The notes beneath the pieces were generated by a model. It made no database searches and was not told the DNA's origin. It saw nothing but the letters and a program-made list of their open reading frames with translations. A program made the position numbers and the translations under genes. From the NCBI RefSeq assembly GCF_900101885.1, contig NZ_FNAN01000009.1:62001-126000 (forward strand): a stretch of 64,000 nt of DNA. Reading direction: 5' to 3'. Source of the stretch: Dyadobacter soli (GTDB lineage: Bacteria > Bacteroidota > Bacteroidia > Cytophagales > Spirosomataceae). Shown here piece after piece: positions 16,622-25,739 of the stretch (its first letter is position 1; each line of letters opens with the position of its first letter).

Positions 16622-17683
16622 TTATGGGCATTTGTAGCGGAATGTGGTGCTGGAAATTGGGTTTGAAGGGGCGCTTACAGGCGTGAGCACCACCGATTCA
16701 GGTAATCCGTAAGCATTATATTGATAGTTGGCCCTGTTCTCGAAAGTGATGTTACTCTGGCTGTTCTTAGTTCTTTGGAAGAGAAGGTTATTGGCACCCT
16801 GGGTGGATTGCACAGTTACGATCGGGTCAGGAATGCCTTTAAAGTATCTTGGAATATGGTATTCCGGGTTTTCGTGATTGTCGTATTCGTATTCCTCGTG
16901 GGTGGTTAGGGTTCCTCTGTCCCAGTGTTGAATGCTGATCAGATTTTCATTAGCATCATATTTTCTCTCACTTCGGGAAGGGCCTAATGTAACTGTGGCG
17001 GCAAGTCCCTGGGCATTATAAGTGGTCAGAGAGCCTTCGTTTCCGCGATCATCAGTTTGCTGGATGCTGGTTATTTTTCCGCCGCTGAAACTGGTGAGCG
17101 TGTTGCCCGAAACGGCGGTAAGCAATGCAGAAACAACGTTATCGCCACTATACTCATATTTTTTGCTGCGTTCGGTATTCAGCACGATGGGATTGTCATT
17201 ATCGCCTTTGGTGGTGTTTACATTCTTGAAAGACACGGTTGCTACACGTCCGTTAGTGTAAGAAAACACAGCGGTTTCGATGTTGTCCAATCTGAAATTT
17301 TTGTACAACTTGTCAAAATAGTAATAAGTCTCTTTTTCCGAGCCTTCAAACAGTATTGACCTACGGGTGACCATCGTGGTGAGAAAGCCCTCGTTATCGT
17401 AAGTAAAGCTATACACTGTTGCATCGGTGGTTTTTGAAACGAACTCCGTGCCTTCGGAAGCTTCGTCGACGAGCGTTTTGCCGGCAGTTTTTAACCGCTT
17501 CTCCGCATCCTGATCGTACTCGATGGTATTGGTGACTTTCCGATGATGCGCGGCCTGATATTCAAAAATCGAAGTTTTGCCGGTGAACAGGCACGTTGTT
17601 TTCGTTTCAGGCTCCGAATTTTTGCAGGAAAGAAGAAATGCGAATAAAGATAAATAGATAATGAACCTAGGAGAAACGCGCAT
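16622..17683 (-). CDS. Hypothetical lipoprotein with YD-like repeats
   Basis: 353 aa. The signal peptide ends in LLSC with the lipidated Cys at residue 20. The mature region has loosely repeated beta-strand units such as YSFTYDNEGFLTTM, YEYSGDNVVSALL, KYDANENLISIQHW and YQYNAYGLPESV, which look like the YD/RHS class of repeat seen in many Bacteroidota surface lipoproteins. I recognise no enzymatic motif. It stands alone on the minus strand between two plus-strand units. Likely outer-membrane anchored; function unknown. Confidence 0.75.
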   Translation of the reverse strand: MRVSPRFIIYLSLFAFLLSCKNSEPETKTTCLFTGKTSIFEYQAAHHRKVTNTIEYDQDAEKRLKTAGKTLVDEASEGTEFVSKTTDATVYSFTYDNEGFLTTMVTRRSILFEGSEKETYYYFDKLYKNFRLDNIETAVFSYTNGRVATVSFKNVNTTKGDNDNPIVLNTERSKKYEYSGDNVVSALLTAVSGNTLTSFSGGKITSIQQTDDRGNEGSLTTYNAQGLAATVTLGPSRSERKYDANENLISIQHWDRGTLTTHEEYEYDNHENPEYHIPRYFKGIPDPIVTVQSTQGANNLLFQRTKNSQSNITFENRANYQYNAYGLPESVVLTPVSAPSNPISSTTFRYKCP

Positions 17684-17830
17684 GGATTGGAACCGGTTTG
17701 TGATTTAAAGGGCGATTATAGCAGTAGCGTATGACAAAGTTGCAAGTAACCCAGATTAACTTTAACAATTTGGGATAAATCAGTTTCTTTTACAACTTGC
17801 ATCACTCAACACGCATTACTGACATCACAC

Positions 17831-18676
17831 ATGAGCAGAAAATATTTACTTACGGTTGCATTCGTCCTGACGCTCTTTCACCAGATGGCGGTGGGGCAGG
17901 GCCGCTCCAAGTTCGGCGGTCGCTATACCGATCCGTTTGGTGTGCTGAGCGTGCAGGCGGGAGTGGGCGTGGCTTATTATATGGGCGATTTGAGTGACGG
18001 CGTAAATATGAAGCACCTGGGTCTCGGCCCTTCGATCTCGGTCGGTGCATTGTACCGCCTTACCGAGCACGTGAGCGCTCGCGGCGAGCTGCGTTTTTAC
18101 CAGGTTTCCGGGGATCAGCAGTATTCCAAAAATTTCCAGAATAACCTTTCATTCAAGACATTCAATCCGGACATTAACCTCGGATTGCAGGCCGATTTGT
18201 TTGCCTATAACCGCCAGGCACCCATTAATCCTTATCTTTTTGGAGGTGTGGGCGCTACGTACCTCAGCCCGAAAGCGAAACTTGGCGGCACCTGGTACAG
18301 CCTGCCGGAGCTTACCACGGAGGGCGTAAAGTACAAGCGAATGCCGCTGGTATTCACCGCCGGGATCGGCGTTTCCATTAAAACTACCCAAAGGCTGAGC
18401 CTCGGTCTGGAACTCTGCAATAACTTCGTCAACTCCGATTACCTCGACGACGTGAGCACTGTTTATCCCAATCCAGACCAGTTGCCGAGCGACATTGCCC
18501 GCGCACTTTCCGACCGCGCACCCGAAATAGGAGAGCCGCAACGCCAGCCGGGCTGGAACCGCGGAAGCGCCAAAAGTAAGGACAGCTACCTGTTTTTGCA
18601 GGTGCGGGGCACTTACCTGATCGGCAACCGCGCCCAGAACCAGGAGCGCAAAAAGACCCGCTGCCCCAAGTTTTAA
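17831..18676 (+). CDS. Outer-membrane beta-barrel protein, DUF6089-like
   Basis: 281 aa with signal peptide MSRKYLLTVAFVLTLFHQMA (cleavage near VGQ). The mature start VLSVQAGVGVAYYMGDLSD, then SISVGALYRLTEHVSARGEL and PYLFGGVGATYLSPKA, is the pattern of the DUF6089 / small OmpA-like barrel group of Cytophagales. The C-terminus is basic and Cys-containing (KKTRCPKF), unlike a usual barrel end. It heads a same-strand group with the thioesterase gene 17 bp downstream. Probably a structural or gliding-related outer-membrane protein; function not known. Confidence 0.75.
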   Translation: MSRKYLLTVAFVLTLFHQMAVGQGRSKFGGRYTDPFGVLSVQAGVGVAYYMGDLSDGVNMKHLGLGPSISVGALYRLTEHVSARGELRFYQVSGDQQYSKNFQNNLSFKTFNPDINLGLQADLFAYNRQAPINPYLFGGVGATYLSPKAKLGGTWYSLPELTTEGVKYKRMPLVFTAGIGVSIKTTQRLSLGLELCNNFVNSDYLDDVSTVYPNPDQLPSDIARALSDRAPEIGEPQRQPGWNRGSAKSKDSYLFLQVRGTYLIGNRAQNQERKKTRCPKF

Positions 18677-18693
18677 ATCATCACATTTCCAAC

Positions 18694-19212
18694 ATGCTGA
18701 AATCGAAAAAGCCCCATCAATCCGAAGTAACCATGACCGAAATGGTGCTTCCCAACGATACCAACACACTCAATAACCTGATGGGAGGACGGTTGCTGCA
18801 CTGGATGGATATTTGCGCGGCCATTTCGGCGCAGAAGCATTCCAATCGCATTGTGGTGACGGCTTCGGTGGACAATGTGTCGTTTACAGAGCCTATCCGC
18901 CTGGGTAATATCGTGACGATGAAGGCCAAGGTGACCCGCGCGTTCAACTCCTCGATGGAGGTTTTTCTCGAAGTGTGGGCGGAGGATATTCCGGCGGGCC
19001 AGCGCGTAAGTACCAACCGCGCATTCTACACATTTGTGGCCGTAGACCAGAACGGCCGGCCCATTGAAGTACCGCCGCTGGAACCGGAGACCGACGAGGA
19101 AAACGAGTTGTACCTGAGCGCCCTCCGCCGCCGACAGCTGCGCCTCGTACTGGCCGGACGGCTGAATGCAGCCGAAGCTACCGAACTGAAAGCGCTTTTT
19201 AAGGTGGAATAA
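18694..19212 (+). CDS. Acyl-CoA thioesterase, hotdog fold
   Basis: 172 aa. The hotdog signature is MVLPNDTNTLNNLMGGRLLH followed by WMDICAAISAQKH, with the catalytic Asp in HWMD. SVDNVSFTEPIRLGNIV and FVAVDQNGRP are also family-typical. It hydrolyses acyl-CoA to free fatty acid and CoA in the cytosol; chain-length preference cannot be read. It is most like the YciA/BFIT single-domain group. It lies 17 bp after the barrel protein gene and 53 bp before ridA. Confidence 0.88.
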   Translation: MLKSKKPHQSEVTMTEMVLPNDTNTLNNLMGGRLLHWMDICAAISAQKHSNRIVVTASVDNVSFTEPIRLGNIVTMKAKVTRAFNSSMEVFLEVWAEDIPAGQRVSTNRAFYTFVAVDQNGRPIEVPPLEPETDEENELYLSALRRRQLRLVLAGRLNAAEATELKALFKVE

Positions 19213-19236
19213 GGCGGTAAGCATGGCATAATTTGG

Positions 19237-19244
19237 TAATTTTG
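19237..19244 (+). promoter_or_regulatory. Possible -7 element upstream of ridA
   Basis: TAATTTTG fits TAnnTTTG, 21 nt before the ridA ATG. No TTG is found at the expected -33 spacing, so it may be chance. Confidence 0.25.
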
Positions 19245-19265
19245 CGGCATTAACTCTTGTCACTT

Positions 19266-19634
19266 ATGCCCAAGCAAATCATATTTTCGGATAAAGCACC
19301 GGCCCCCATTGGTCCTTACAGCCAGGCTGTTAAAGTAAATGGTACTGTTTATGTTTCAGGCCAAATCGCTGCCGAGCTTGCGAAGTCCGGGGATATCAAG
19401 GCTGAAACCGGGATGGTGATGCAGAACATCGGGCATATATTGGGCGCGGCCGGTCTTGGTTTTCAGAATGTGGTGAAAGCCAGCATTTTCCTCCGCGATA
19501 TGAACGACTTCACCGCTGTGAACGAAATCTACGGCGGCTTTTTCACCAAAGATCCTCCCGCCCGCGAGACCGTGCAGGTAGCACGCCTGCCGAAAGACGT
19601 GAATGTCGAAATTTCCGTCATCGCGGTTGAGTAA
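19266..19634 (+). CDS. ridA: RidA family enamine/imine deaminase
   Basis: 122 aa from the ATG at 19266; an in-frame TTG three codons upstream is less likely. The sequence PIGPYSQAVKVNGTVYVSGQ and PPARETVQVARLPKDVNVEI are the RidA signatures. Arg-100 in PPARETV matches the conserved Arg that binds the carboxylate of 2-aminoacrylate, so hydrolase activity is expected. It removes reactive enamine intermediates released by PLP enzymes. It lies 35 bp before gltX. Confidence 0.93.
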   Translation: MPKQIIFSDKAPAPIGPYSQAVKVNGTVYVSGQIAAELAKSGDIKAETGMVMQNIGHILGAAGLGFQNVVKASIFLRDMNDFTAVNEIYGGFFTKDPPARETVQVARLPKDVNVEISVIAVE

Positions 19635-19669
19635 CAGCCTTATATCAGTAGAAAATAATCTTTTAAATA

Positions 19670-21220
19670 ATGAATAATAGACCTGTCAGGGTACGTTTTG
19701 CGCCTAGTCCTACCGGTCCGCTACATGCGGGCGGTGTGCGTACGGCCCTGTATAATTACCTGTTTGCGCGCCAGCAAGGCGGCCAGATGTTGCTTCGCAT
19801 CGAAGATACCGATCAGAACCGCTACGTTCCGGGCGCCGAAGCATACATTCTGGAAGCATTGGAATGGCTGGGTATCGGCATTGATGAAGGCCCGCAGCAA
19901 GGCGGCCCGCACGCGCCTTACCGGCAATCGGAAAGAAAAGAAATGTACCGCGAATATGCGGAAAGGCTCGTTCAGGAGGGAAAAGCGTACTACGCATTCG
20001 ATACCACCGAACAGCTGGATGATATGCGTAAGCGCCTGGAAGCTGCGAAAGTGGCTGCGGTGCAATACAATGCAATTACCCGTACGGAAATGACGAACTC
20101 GCTGACGCTTTCAGCCGAAGAAACCAGGGCGCGTCTCGAAAGCGGCGACCCCTACGTGATCCGGATGAAGATCAGCCCGAAAGAGGAGGTCCGTTTCAAC
20201 GACCTGATCCGCGGCTGGGTGGTAGTACACTCGTCGCAGATCGACGATAAGGTACTTCTGAAATCGGATGGCATGCCTACTTACCATTTGGCCAACATCG
20301 TGGACGATCATTTGATGGGCATTACCCATGTGATCCGCGGGGAAGAATGGCTGCCTTCGGCGCCTTTGCACGTGCTGCTATACCGCTACTTCGGCTGGGA
20401 AAGCACCATGCCGCAGTTCGCGCATTTGCCGCTGCTCCTGAAACCGGACGGCAACGGCAAGCTCTCGAAACGCGACGCTGACCTGGGTGGTTTCCCGATC
20501 TTCCCATTGGAATGGACCGATCCTAACACCGGCGACAAAGCACGTGGTTTCCGCGAAGAAGGCTATCTGCCCGGCGCGACTGCTAACTTCCTCGCATTGC
20601 TGGGCTGGAATGCAGGTACCGAGCAGGAAATTTTCAGTATGGACGAGCTCATTGCCTCATTCAGCTTCGAACGCGTACATAAAGCGGGCGCGCGATTCGA
20701 TATTCAGAAGGCCAACTGGTTCAACCAGCAATACCTGAAACAACTGGACGATGCGGCCATTATCGAAGAATTGAAACCATTATACAGCGCCAAAAGCATT
20801 AATGTAAACGACGATCAGCTCGTGCAGATCGTACATTTGCTCAAAGACCGCGTGCACTTTATCAAGGAGATCGTTTCGGAATCGCTCTTTTTGTTTGCGG
20901 CGCCTGAGGAGTACGACCAGGATGTGGTGATCAAGAAATGGAACGAAGAGGCTGTGAATGCAATCGGTGCTTTTAAGGATGCATTGGCTGGGTTTGAAGG
21001 AAACTTTGTGGCACACGATATCAAGGAAGTACTTTCCGCGGCGATGGAAGCGGCCGGTATTAAAATGGGTAAAATCATGCAGGCATTGCGCCTGGCGGTG
21101 ACCGGCGCGGGCGCTGGCCCGGATTTGATGATCATCATGGAGATTCTCGGAAAAGAAGAAGTCGTGAAAAGGCTCGAAACAGCGCTCAGCCGTTTATCAG
21201 CACAAATCAGGCTGGCGTAA
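19670..21220 (+). CDS. gltX: Glutamyl-tRNA synthetase
   Basis: 516 aa class I synthetase. It starts VRVRFAPSPTGPLHAGGVRT, where HAGG (residues 19-22) is the HIGH motif. KLSKR at residues 264-268 is the KMSKS motif. MLLRIEDTDQNR is the glutamate-binding region, and the helical anticodon-binding domain fills the last 150 residues. It charges tRNA-Glu (whether also tRNA-Gln is not decidable here). Length and order of motifs are normal. It follows ridA closely in the same direction. Confidence 0.96.
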   Translation: MNNRPVRVRFAPSPTGPLHAGGVRTALYNYLFARQQGGQMLLRIEDTDQNRYVPGAEAYILEALEWLGIGIDEGPQQGGPHAPYRQSERKEMYREYAERLVQEGKAYYAFDTTEQLDDMRKRLEAAKVAAVQYNAITRTEMTNSLTLSAEETRARLESGDPYVIRMKISPKEEVRFNDLIRGWVVVHSSQIDDKVLLKSDGMPTYHLANIVDDHLMGITHVIRGEEWLPSAPLHVLLYRYFGWESTMPQFAHLPLLLKPDGNGKLSKRDADLGGFPIFPLEWTDPNTGDKARGFREEGYLPGATANFLALLGWNAGTEQEIFSMDELIASFSFERVHKAGARFDIQKANWFNQQYLKQLDDAAIIEELKPLYSAKSINVNDDQLVQIVHLLKDRVHFIKEIVSESLFLFAAPEEYDQDVVIKKWNEEAVNAIGAFKDALAGFEGNFVAHDIKEVLSAAMEAAGIKMGKIMQALRLAVTGAGAGPDLMIIMEILGKEEVVKRLETALSRLSAQIRLA

Positions 21221-21327
21221 ACCCAAGGCGACCGCAGGATCATTTTGCATTGGTACGGCGGGGATCATTATATATTTTCGTAACAAGTGAATAACGGACC
21301 GCGCGGCGGCTCATTGGCATCAAACAC

Positions 21328-21585
21328 ATGGCTAAGAAAAAACAATCGGAAACGTCCAAGCCTGCACCGGAAAAACCGCGCGTGCACAAAGACCTGGAAG
21401 GTTTTGATATCCAGATCAATTCGTTCGGTGAGATCACCACGAGCTTCGATATGGACCGTATCAATGAATTTTTGAATAAAAATGTGGATGACAAAAAGCT
21501 CCGCGACCGCGAGGATATCCCTGGTCGGAAAACCCGGAAATCGAAGAAAAAGAGTTCCGAGGAAGAGGAAGAGGAGGAAGAATAG
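21328..21585 (+). CDS. Small conserved-type protein with poly-Glu tail
   Basis: 85 aa, highly charged. The middle DLEGFDIQINSFGEITTSFD and MDRINEFLNKNVDDKKLRDR look structured and constrained. The N-terminus is basic (MAKKKQSETSKPAP) and the C-terminus is a KKK stretch followed by eight consecutive Glu after SSE. A very similar small protein sits near TIGR00266-type genes in related Cytophagales as far as I recall, but I cannot name a family. It is encoded between gltX and the AIM24 gene on the same strand. Cytosolic; function unknown. Confidence 0.75.
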   Translation: MAKKKQSETSKPAPEKPRVHKDLEGFDIQINSFGEITTSFDMDRINEFLNKNVDDKKLRDREDIPGRKTRKSKKKSSEEEEEEEE

Positions 21586-21631
21586 CAGGCTGCATTCGTT
21601 TTGACCAACCTATAAAACCTTTTACGAAAAA

Positions 21632-22411
21632 ATGATCTCACACGAAATCGATTACAAAATCATCGGCGACGACATCCAGGTCGTTGAAATCGAACTCGAC
21701 CCGAACGAAACCGTGATAGCGGAAGCGGGTGCTATGCTTTTTATGGAGGACGGCATTCAGTTCGAAACCAAAATGGGCGACGGCTCAGAAGCCAACCAAA
21801 GTATAATGGGCAAGATTTTCCAGGCGGGAACCCGCTTGCTCACCGGCGAATCGCTGTTTATGACGCATTTCACCAACCGTGGTGTAGGCAAGAAGAAAGT
21901 AGCATTCTCGGCGCCTTACCCCGGCACGGTAATGCCGATCGACCTGTCGAAAATCTATGGTAACGAGCTGATCGTTCAGAAAGACGGTTTCTTGTGCGCG
22001 GCCATGGGTACGAGCATGAAAATCCATTTCAACCAGCGCTTCGGATCGGGCTTGTTCGGTGGTGAAGGTTTTATTCTTCAAAAACTGAAAGGCGACGGGA
22101 TGGCGTTCGTGCATGCCGGGGGCGTGGTCATGGAGAAGCAACTGAACAATGAAACGCTGCGCGTAGATACGGGTTGCGTGGTCGCATTCGAGCAGTCGCT
22201 GAGCTTTGATATCCAGCGTTCCGGTGGTTTGAAATCGATGGTTTTCGGTGGGGAAGGGATGTTCCTGGCTACATTGCGTGGCACAGGCCGTTGCTGGATC
22301 CAGTCGATGCCGATTTCCAAACTCATCCAGCGACTTTCGGTGGCAGGGCCTAATGCAAGAAAAGAAAGCGGCTCGGTAATCGGAGGTTTGGGAAGCCTTT
22401 TCGAAGATTAA
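21632..22411 (+). CDS. TIGR00266 / AIM24 family protein
   Basis: 259 aa. The start [20 protein letters not shown] followed by [18 protein letters not shown] is the standard opening of this beta-sandwich (trypsin-RBP-like) family. The Gly-rich repeats [20 protein letters not shown] and [16 protein letters not shown] confirm it. Members are widespread in bacteria and related to mitochondrial AIM24; the biochemical role is not established. No signal peptide. It is the last gene of the plus-strand group and is followed by a strong terminator. Confidence 0.9.
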   Translation: MISHEIDYKIIGDDIQVVEIELDPNETVIAEAGAMLFMEDGIQFETKMGDGSEANQSIMGKIFQAGTRLLTGESLFMTHFTNRGVGKKKVAFSAPYPGTVMPIDLSKIYGNELIVQKDGFLCAAMGTSMKIHFNQRFGSGLFGGEGFILQKLKGDGMAFVHAGGVVMEKQLNNETLRVDTGCVVAFEQSLSFDIQRSGGLKSMVFGGEGMFLATLRGTGRCWIQSMPISKLIQRLSVAGPNARKESGSVIGGLGSLFED

Positions 22412-22433
22412 TCGGTATAAATACTAATATGAG

Positions 22434-22468
22434 AGAGGCAAGCTTTAACCGGCTCGCCTCTTTTTTTT
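22434..22468. terminator. Terminator with eight T residues, shared by convergent genes
   Basis: AGAGGC (22434-22439) pairs with GCCTCT (22456-22461), extended by AGC/GCT across a mismatch, and runs into T8 (22461-22468). The final T pair forms part of the TAA stop of the minus-strand lipoprotein gene, so stop codon and terminator overlap. Confidence 0.85.
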
Positions 22469-23462
22469 ATTTCAGAATGTAAATCCCTTTTCCCGCTCCG
22501 AGCCATATTTCCCCGTCGGGAGCCTGCGCGATCGCAAATATGCCGCCGCTTTCGTCGATGTCTTTGAGCTCCCACTTGCCGTTTTGCAATACACCGTATT
22601 CCCTGTCGCCCCAGAATGCAGCCCAAATACGGTTTTTACGATCAACAAATACTTGCTGGGTCATGTAAACCAACTTGTCGTCCTGCGGAAGGTCGATAAT
22701 TTGGCTCGACTGCCCGTTGAACCGGAATATTTGCGGTCGGCCTGGAACCATGGTGCTCGACAGCCCATAGTTGATGGACGCCAGCAGCGCATCGTTTTTA
22801 TCGACGACGATATTACCGTAGTAGTAAGGATTGAAACCCAGTTCTTTTTCCCCGAAGATATCCCATTTGCTGCCGTTGATCCTTACGATCGAGGTAGCAG
22901 TGACGCCATCGTTGAGCGCCACCCAAACTGTGTTTTTTGAATCGATTGCGATGCCGGCGATGAGGTTGCCGGGAAGCTGTGAGTTATCAGGGGTAAATGC
23001 GGTAAACTGATTGCCGTCGTATTTTACCAGGCCGCCCTGCCGTGACGCACCTGCCGAGAACCAGACATTGTTTGCGCCATCCACAGCCACCGAACGCACC
23101 GCATTGCGGGGCAGGTTATAATGGCCGGAGCCGTAACGCGTAAATTTCGAACCATCATATTTCACGAGATCGTCGGTACCCAGCCAGACGTTCCCTTTTT
23201 TATCGACTTCGATGTCCCAGATAGCCGCTTTGGTCAAAATAGAATTGGTGGAATCGAAAACGGCGATGCTGTTGCCGCTGTGCCGGATGAGCCCCTGGCC
23301 GAGCGTACCGAGCCAGGCAGTACCTTTTGAATCGAATGCGATGGAAATGACGTGGTAATCTTTCAGTTTGGCGTCCGTAATTTCGAGTGGGACGGGGTTG
23401 TCGCCCGATGTGCAGGCATTAATCAGGAATGCGAGGAGCAAAAAGGGTATCAGTCTTTTCAT
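22467..23462 (-). CDS. Lipoprotein with two-component-regulator-type beta-propeller repeats
   Basis: 331 aa. The signal peptide ends with lipobox-like LINAC (Cys-17). The rest is made of propeller blades with the repeated pattern DxKGxxWLGTxxGLxxxDG, for example FDSKGTAWLGTLGQGLIRHS, VDKKGNVWLGTDDLVKYDGS and APDGEIWLGAGKGIYIL. Such blades form the periplasmic sensor of hybrid two-component systems, but here there is no kinase, so it is a stand-alone exported propeller. Possible ligand-binding or scaffolding role; not known. It lies downstream of the secreted esterase-like gene on the same strand. Confidence 0.82.
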   Translation of the reverse strand: MKRLIPFLLLAFLINACTSGDNPVPLEITDAKLKDYHVISIAFDSKGTAWLGTLGQGLIRHSGNSIAVFDSTNSILTKAAIWDIEVDKKGNVWLGTDDLVKYDGSKFTRYGSGHYNLPRNAVRSVAVDGANNVWFSAGASRQGGLVKYDGNQFTAFTPDNSQLPGNLIAGIAIDSKNTVWVALNDGVTATSIVRINGSKWDIFGEKELGFNPYYYGNIVVDKNDALLASINYGLSSTMVPGRPQIFRFNGQSSQIIDLPQDDKLVYMTQQVFVDRKNRIWAAFWGDREYGVLQNGKWELKDIDESGGIFAIAQAPDGEIWLGAGKGIYILK

Positions 23463-23565
23463 AGCGTAAAAAATTGCGGTTTCAGGAACGGAGATTTGTT
23501 CTCATGGACACGCCGGGTTAGGTGATAGTTGGAAGATGTTGACTATTAGCAAGATATAGTTTGTA

Positions 23566-25620
23566 TTAATAGAAAACAACGCTTTGTGCCCGCTTCTGAC
23601 CGCCGGATGTCACTTGAAGTACATATTTCCCGGCCGGTAAAGGGTAGCGCGGCCGAACGGAGAGCAGACCGACCGCCTCCCGTGCCGAGCTTTGAATGGG
23701 ATGTTCGCGACCGGCTGCGTCGAAAAGGCGGCAGGTAATGCCGGTTTCAGTGCCCGTGGAAGCAGGAATAATGTAAAACTGCTGCTGCGTTACCGGATTA
23801 GGGAAAATAGTCCAGGGAGCAGGAGCACCCTCGCGGAACAATGTGATGATCGTCGAATAGGCGATAGTGCCATTGGAATACACCATTTTAACCCTGTAAA
23901 AGATTGTCCCGCTGCCTGCATTTTCATCCGTGAAAGCGAATACGCCGGATGTGCCGGTCGCCGGAGCCGGTAAGGTTTCGAGATCAATGTATTGCGAGCC
24001 GTCCGTCGTTTTCTGGACCGTCATCGATGCCAGCCCGGGTACCGGCGCCACAGCCCAGGCAATGTGAATATCGCCCCCCGCATTCCGTACGCCGATGGTA
24101 TTGACATACTGGACGCTCCGCGACGAGCGCTCGACGTAAACCGGTTGCGAAACGCTGCCGGGAAGTATCGGGTTTAAGCCGGTGAGCCGGATATGGTATT
24201 GGCCGTCGGGGATGTTGGTCGGTACTTGAATTTTGAGCGGTGTGGCATTGCCTGTACCAATCTGCGCAACAAACTGCCCTTGCACATCCAGCAGTTCGGC
24301 GGCGATTTGCAATACGGCCGGCGCATTGCGCGAGATTGTAAACGGCAGATCGAATGTCGCGCCCGGGTACACATTGGCGGGTGTTACCCCTGTGTGCAAT
24401 GCGTACGCGGGTTGTAGCGGGACGGTCTTCGCAATGGAGGTATCTGCCAGGCTTCTGTTCCAGGCCCTGGCTGCCAGCGAGAGGCCCTGAATGCCGCCGG
24501 GCACGTTTTCAAAATGCGAGGAAGCCGGGCGGGGGATCTGGATCGTGTCGAGAAAAGGCCCCTGGAATGCATTGAAACCGGGCAATGCGATCAGGCGGTT
24601 TTGGGCATTCAGCACGGGCAGGTAGGGGTCTTTCAGCTGATTACTGGCCGAATTTCGGGCGATGTACCAGGCAATGTTGTAGCCTGAATCCCGCCGACCG
24701 TTTTGAATGAGCGTCCGGATGCCATCGAAATACTGCTCCTCGTTGAAACCCAGCTGTGCGTCATTTTCCCCGTGCGACCATAGCACCGCCCTCACGCCCG
24801 TCAATGCGGTCAGGTAGCGCATCGTGTTGACGATATTGGAATAGGGTTGCCGGTTGGGCCAGAATTTCCCTACATATAAATTGTAAGCATCCACACCCGA
24901 AGCCGCGTCGCGGTAATTCTCGGCATTCGCAGCTGCCCAGGCCGCATTGAAAAACAGCACCGGCGTTTTCCATCTTTGAAATAGTAAATCACCCAGTTCG
25001 CCCCAATACCACGAAGTTTCTCCATTGGGAAAAATATTACCGGCACTTTTGAGTGGCTCAAAAGCCGGAGGGGGCATCGGGCTGTCGGGGGCAACGGTAA
25101 TGTTTTCGGTGTTGAGTGTTTTATTGATCGCATTGAATGAGACCACATTCGCGGAAGCATCCTTTGCGCCGAGCCCTGGCAGGCCCATGGCATTGGAATT
25201 ACCGGTTACGAGGAAAACTTCGCCTACGCCCACACGGTCTACCACTGCCGAGTCGACAATGCCGTTTCCAGCCGTACCGGTAAGTTTGAGTCGGTACCAG
25301 CCGGTGCGGGCGGTGAATGAAGTATGGAAAAAACCTTCGCTGAGCTGCCTGGCATCGAACTCTTGCTCCTGTGCGGCATTTGCATTGCCTTCGATGGGGA
25401 CCAGCGAGGCGTCGACGCGCGTATAAGGGTAATGTGCGTAACCCGTGACCGAAATGGCGGCAGTGCCTGCTGCATTACGCTGCATTACCTGGTTTGATAC
25501 AGGGCTTGTGATGACGAGTTGCGCCTTCACCGGTATGATGCCTATGACAAGGCAGATGATCACTATCCGGCAATATGTGCGGCCTCCGGCAGCAAGACGA
25601 ATCCATTCCAGCATCTGCAA
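23566..25620 (-). CDS. SGNH/sialate O-acetylesterase-like secreted protein with T9SS sorting domain
   Basis: 684 aa. The signal peptide ends near PVKAQ (residue 34). The SGNH-type catalytic region has the nucleophile Ser-142 in VTGNSNAMG, block AVLWSHGENDAQLGF, and a candidate His in ASSHFENVPGG. The C-terminal 80 residues or so match a type A T9SS sorting domain: IFPNPVTQQQFYI, LFDAAGRE, LPAGKYVLQVTSGGQK. It is therefore predicted to be exported by the same T9SS whose genes lie at the left of the window. Likely an esterase acting on acetylated sugars; the substrate is not readable. The ATG at 25614 is an alternative start. Confidence 0.82.
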   Translation of the reverse strand: MQMLEWIRLAAGGRTYCRIVIICLVIGIIPVKAQLVITSPVSNQVMQRNAAGTAAISVTGYAHYPYTRVDASLVPIEGNANAAQEQEFDARQLSEGFFHTSFTARTGWYRLKLTGTAGNGIVDSAVVDRVGVGEVFLVTGNSNAMGLPGLGAKDASANVVSFNAINKTLNTENITVAPDSPMPPPAFEPLKSAGNIFPNGETSWYWGELGDLLFQRWKTPVLFFNAAWAAANAENYRDAASGVDAYNLYVGKFWPNRQPYSNIVNTMRYLTALTGVRAVLWSHGENDAQLGFNEEQYFDGIRTLIQNGRRDSGYNIAWYIARNSASNQLKDPYLPVLNAQNRLIALPGFNAFQGPFLDTIQIPRPASSHFENVPGGIQGLSLAARAWNRSLADTSIAKTVPLQPAYALHTGVTPANVYPGATFDLPFTISRNAPAVLQIAAELLDVQGQFVAQIGTGNATPLKIQVPTNIPDGQYHIRLTGLNPILPGSVSQPVYVERSSRSVQYVNTIGVRNAGGDIHIAWAVAPVPGLASMTVQKTTDGSQYIDLETLPAPATGTSGVFAFTDENAGSGTIFYRVKMVYSNGTIAYSTIITLFREGAPAPWTIFPNPVTQQQFYIIPASTGTETGITCRLFDAAGREHPIQSSAREAVGLLSVRPRYPLPAGKYVLQVTSGGQKRAQSVVFY

Positions 25621-25689
25621 ATCGATTGGGTAAATCTGTTCGTGAATATAAAGGAAAATGATTTTCGGCAGGGGGCAGCCATAAGAACG

Positions 25690-25721
25690 AAAAAAGCCGG
25701 CCCTCAGATGAAGGCCGGCTT
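25690..25721 (-). terminator. Intrinsic terminator downstream of the susCD pair
   Basis: On the minus strand AAGCCGGCC and GGCCGGCTT (plus-strand arms 25713-25721 and 25694-25702) form a 9-bp perfect stem with a 10-nt loop, then a run of U. It sits 18 bp after the susD stop. Confidence 0.85.
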
Positions 25722-25739
25722 GGAAACTAAGATAAGAAA

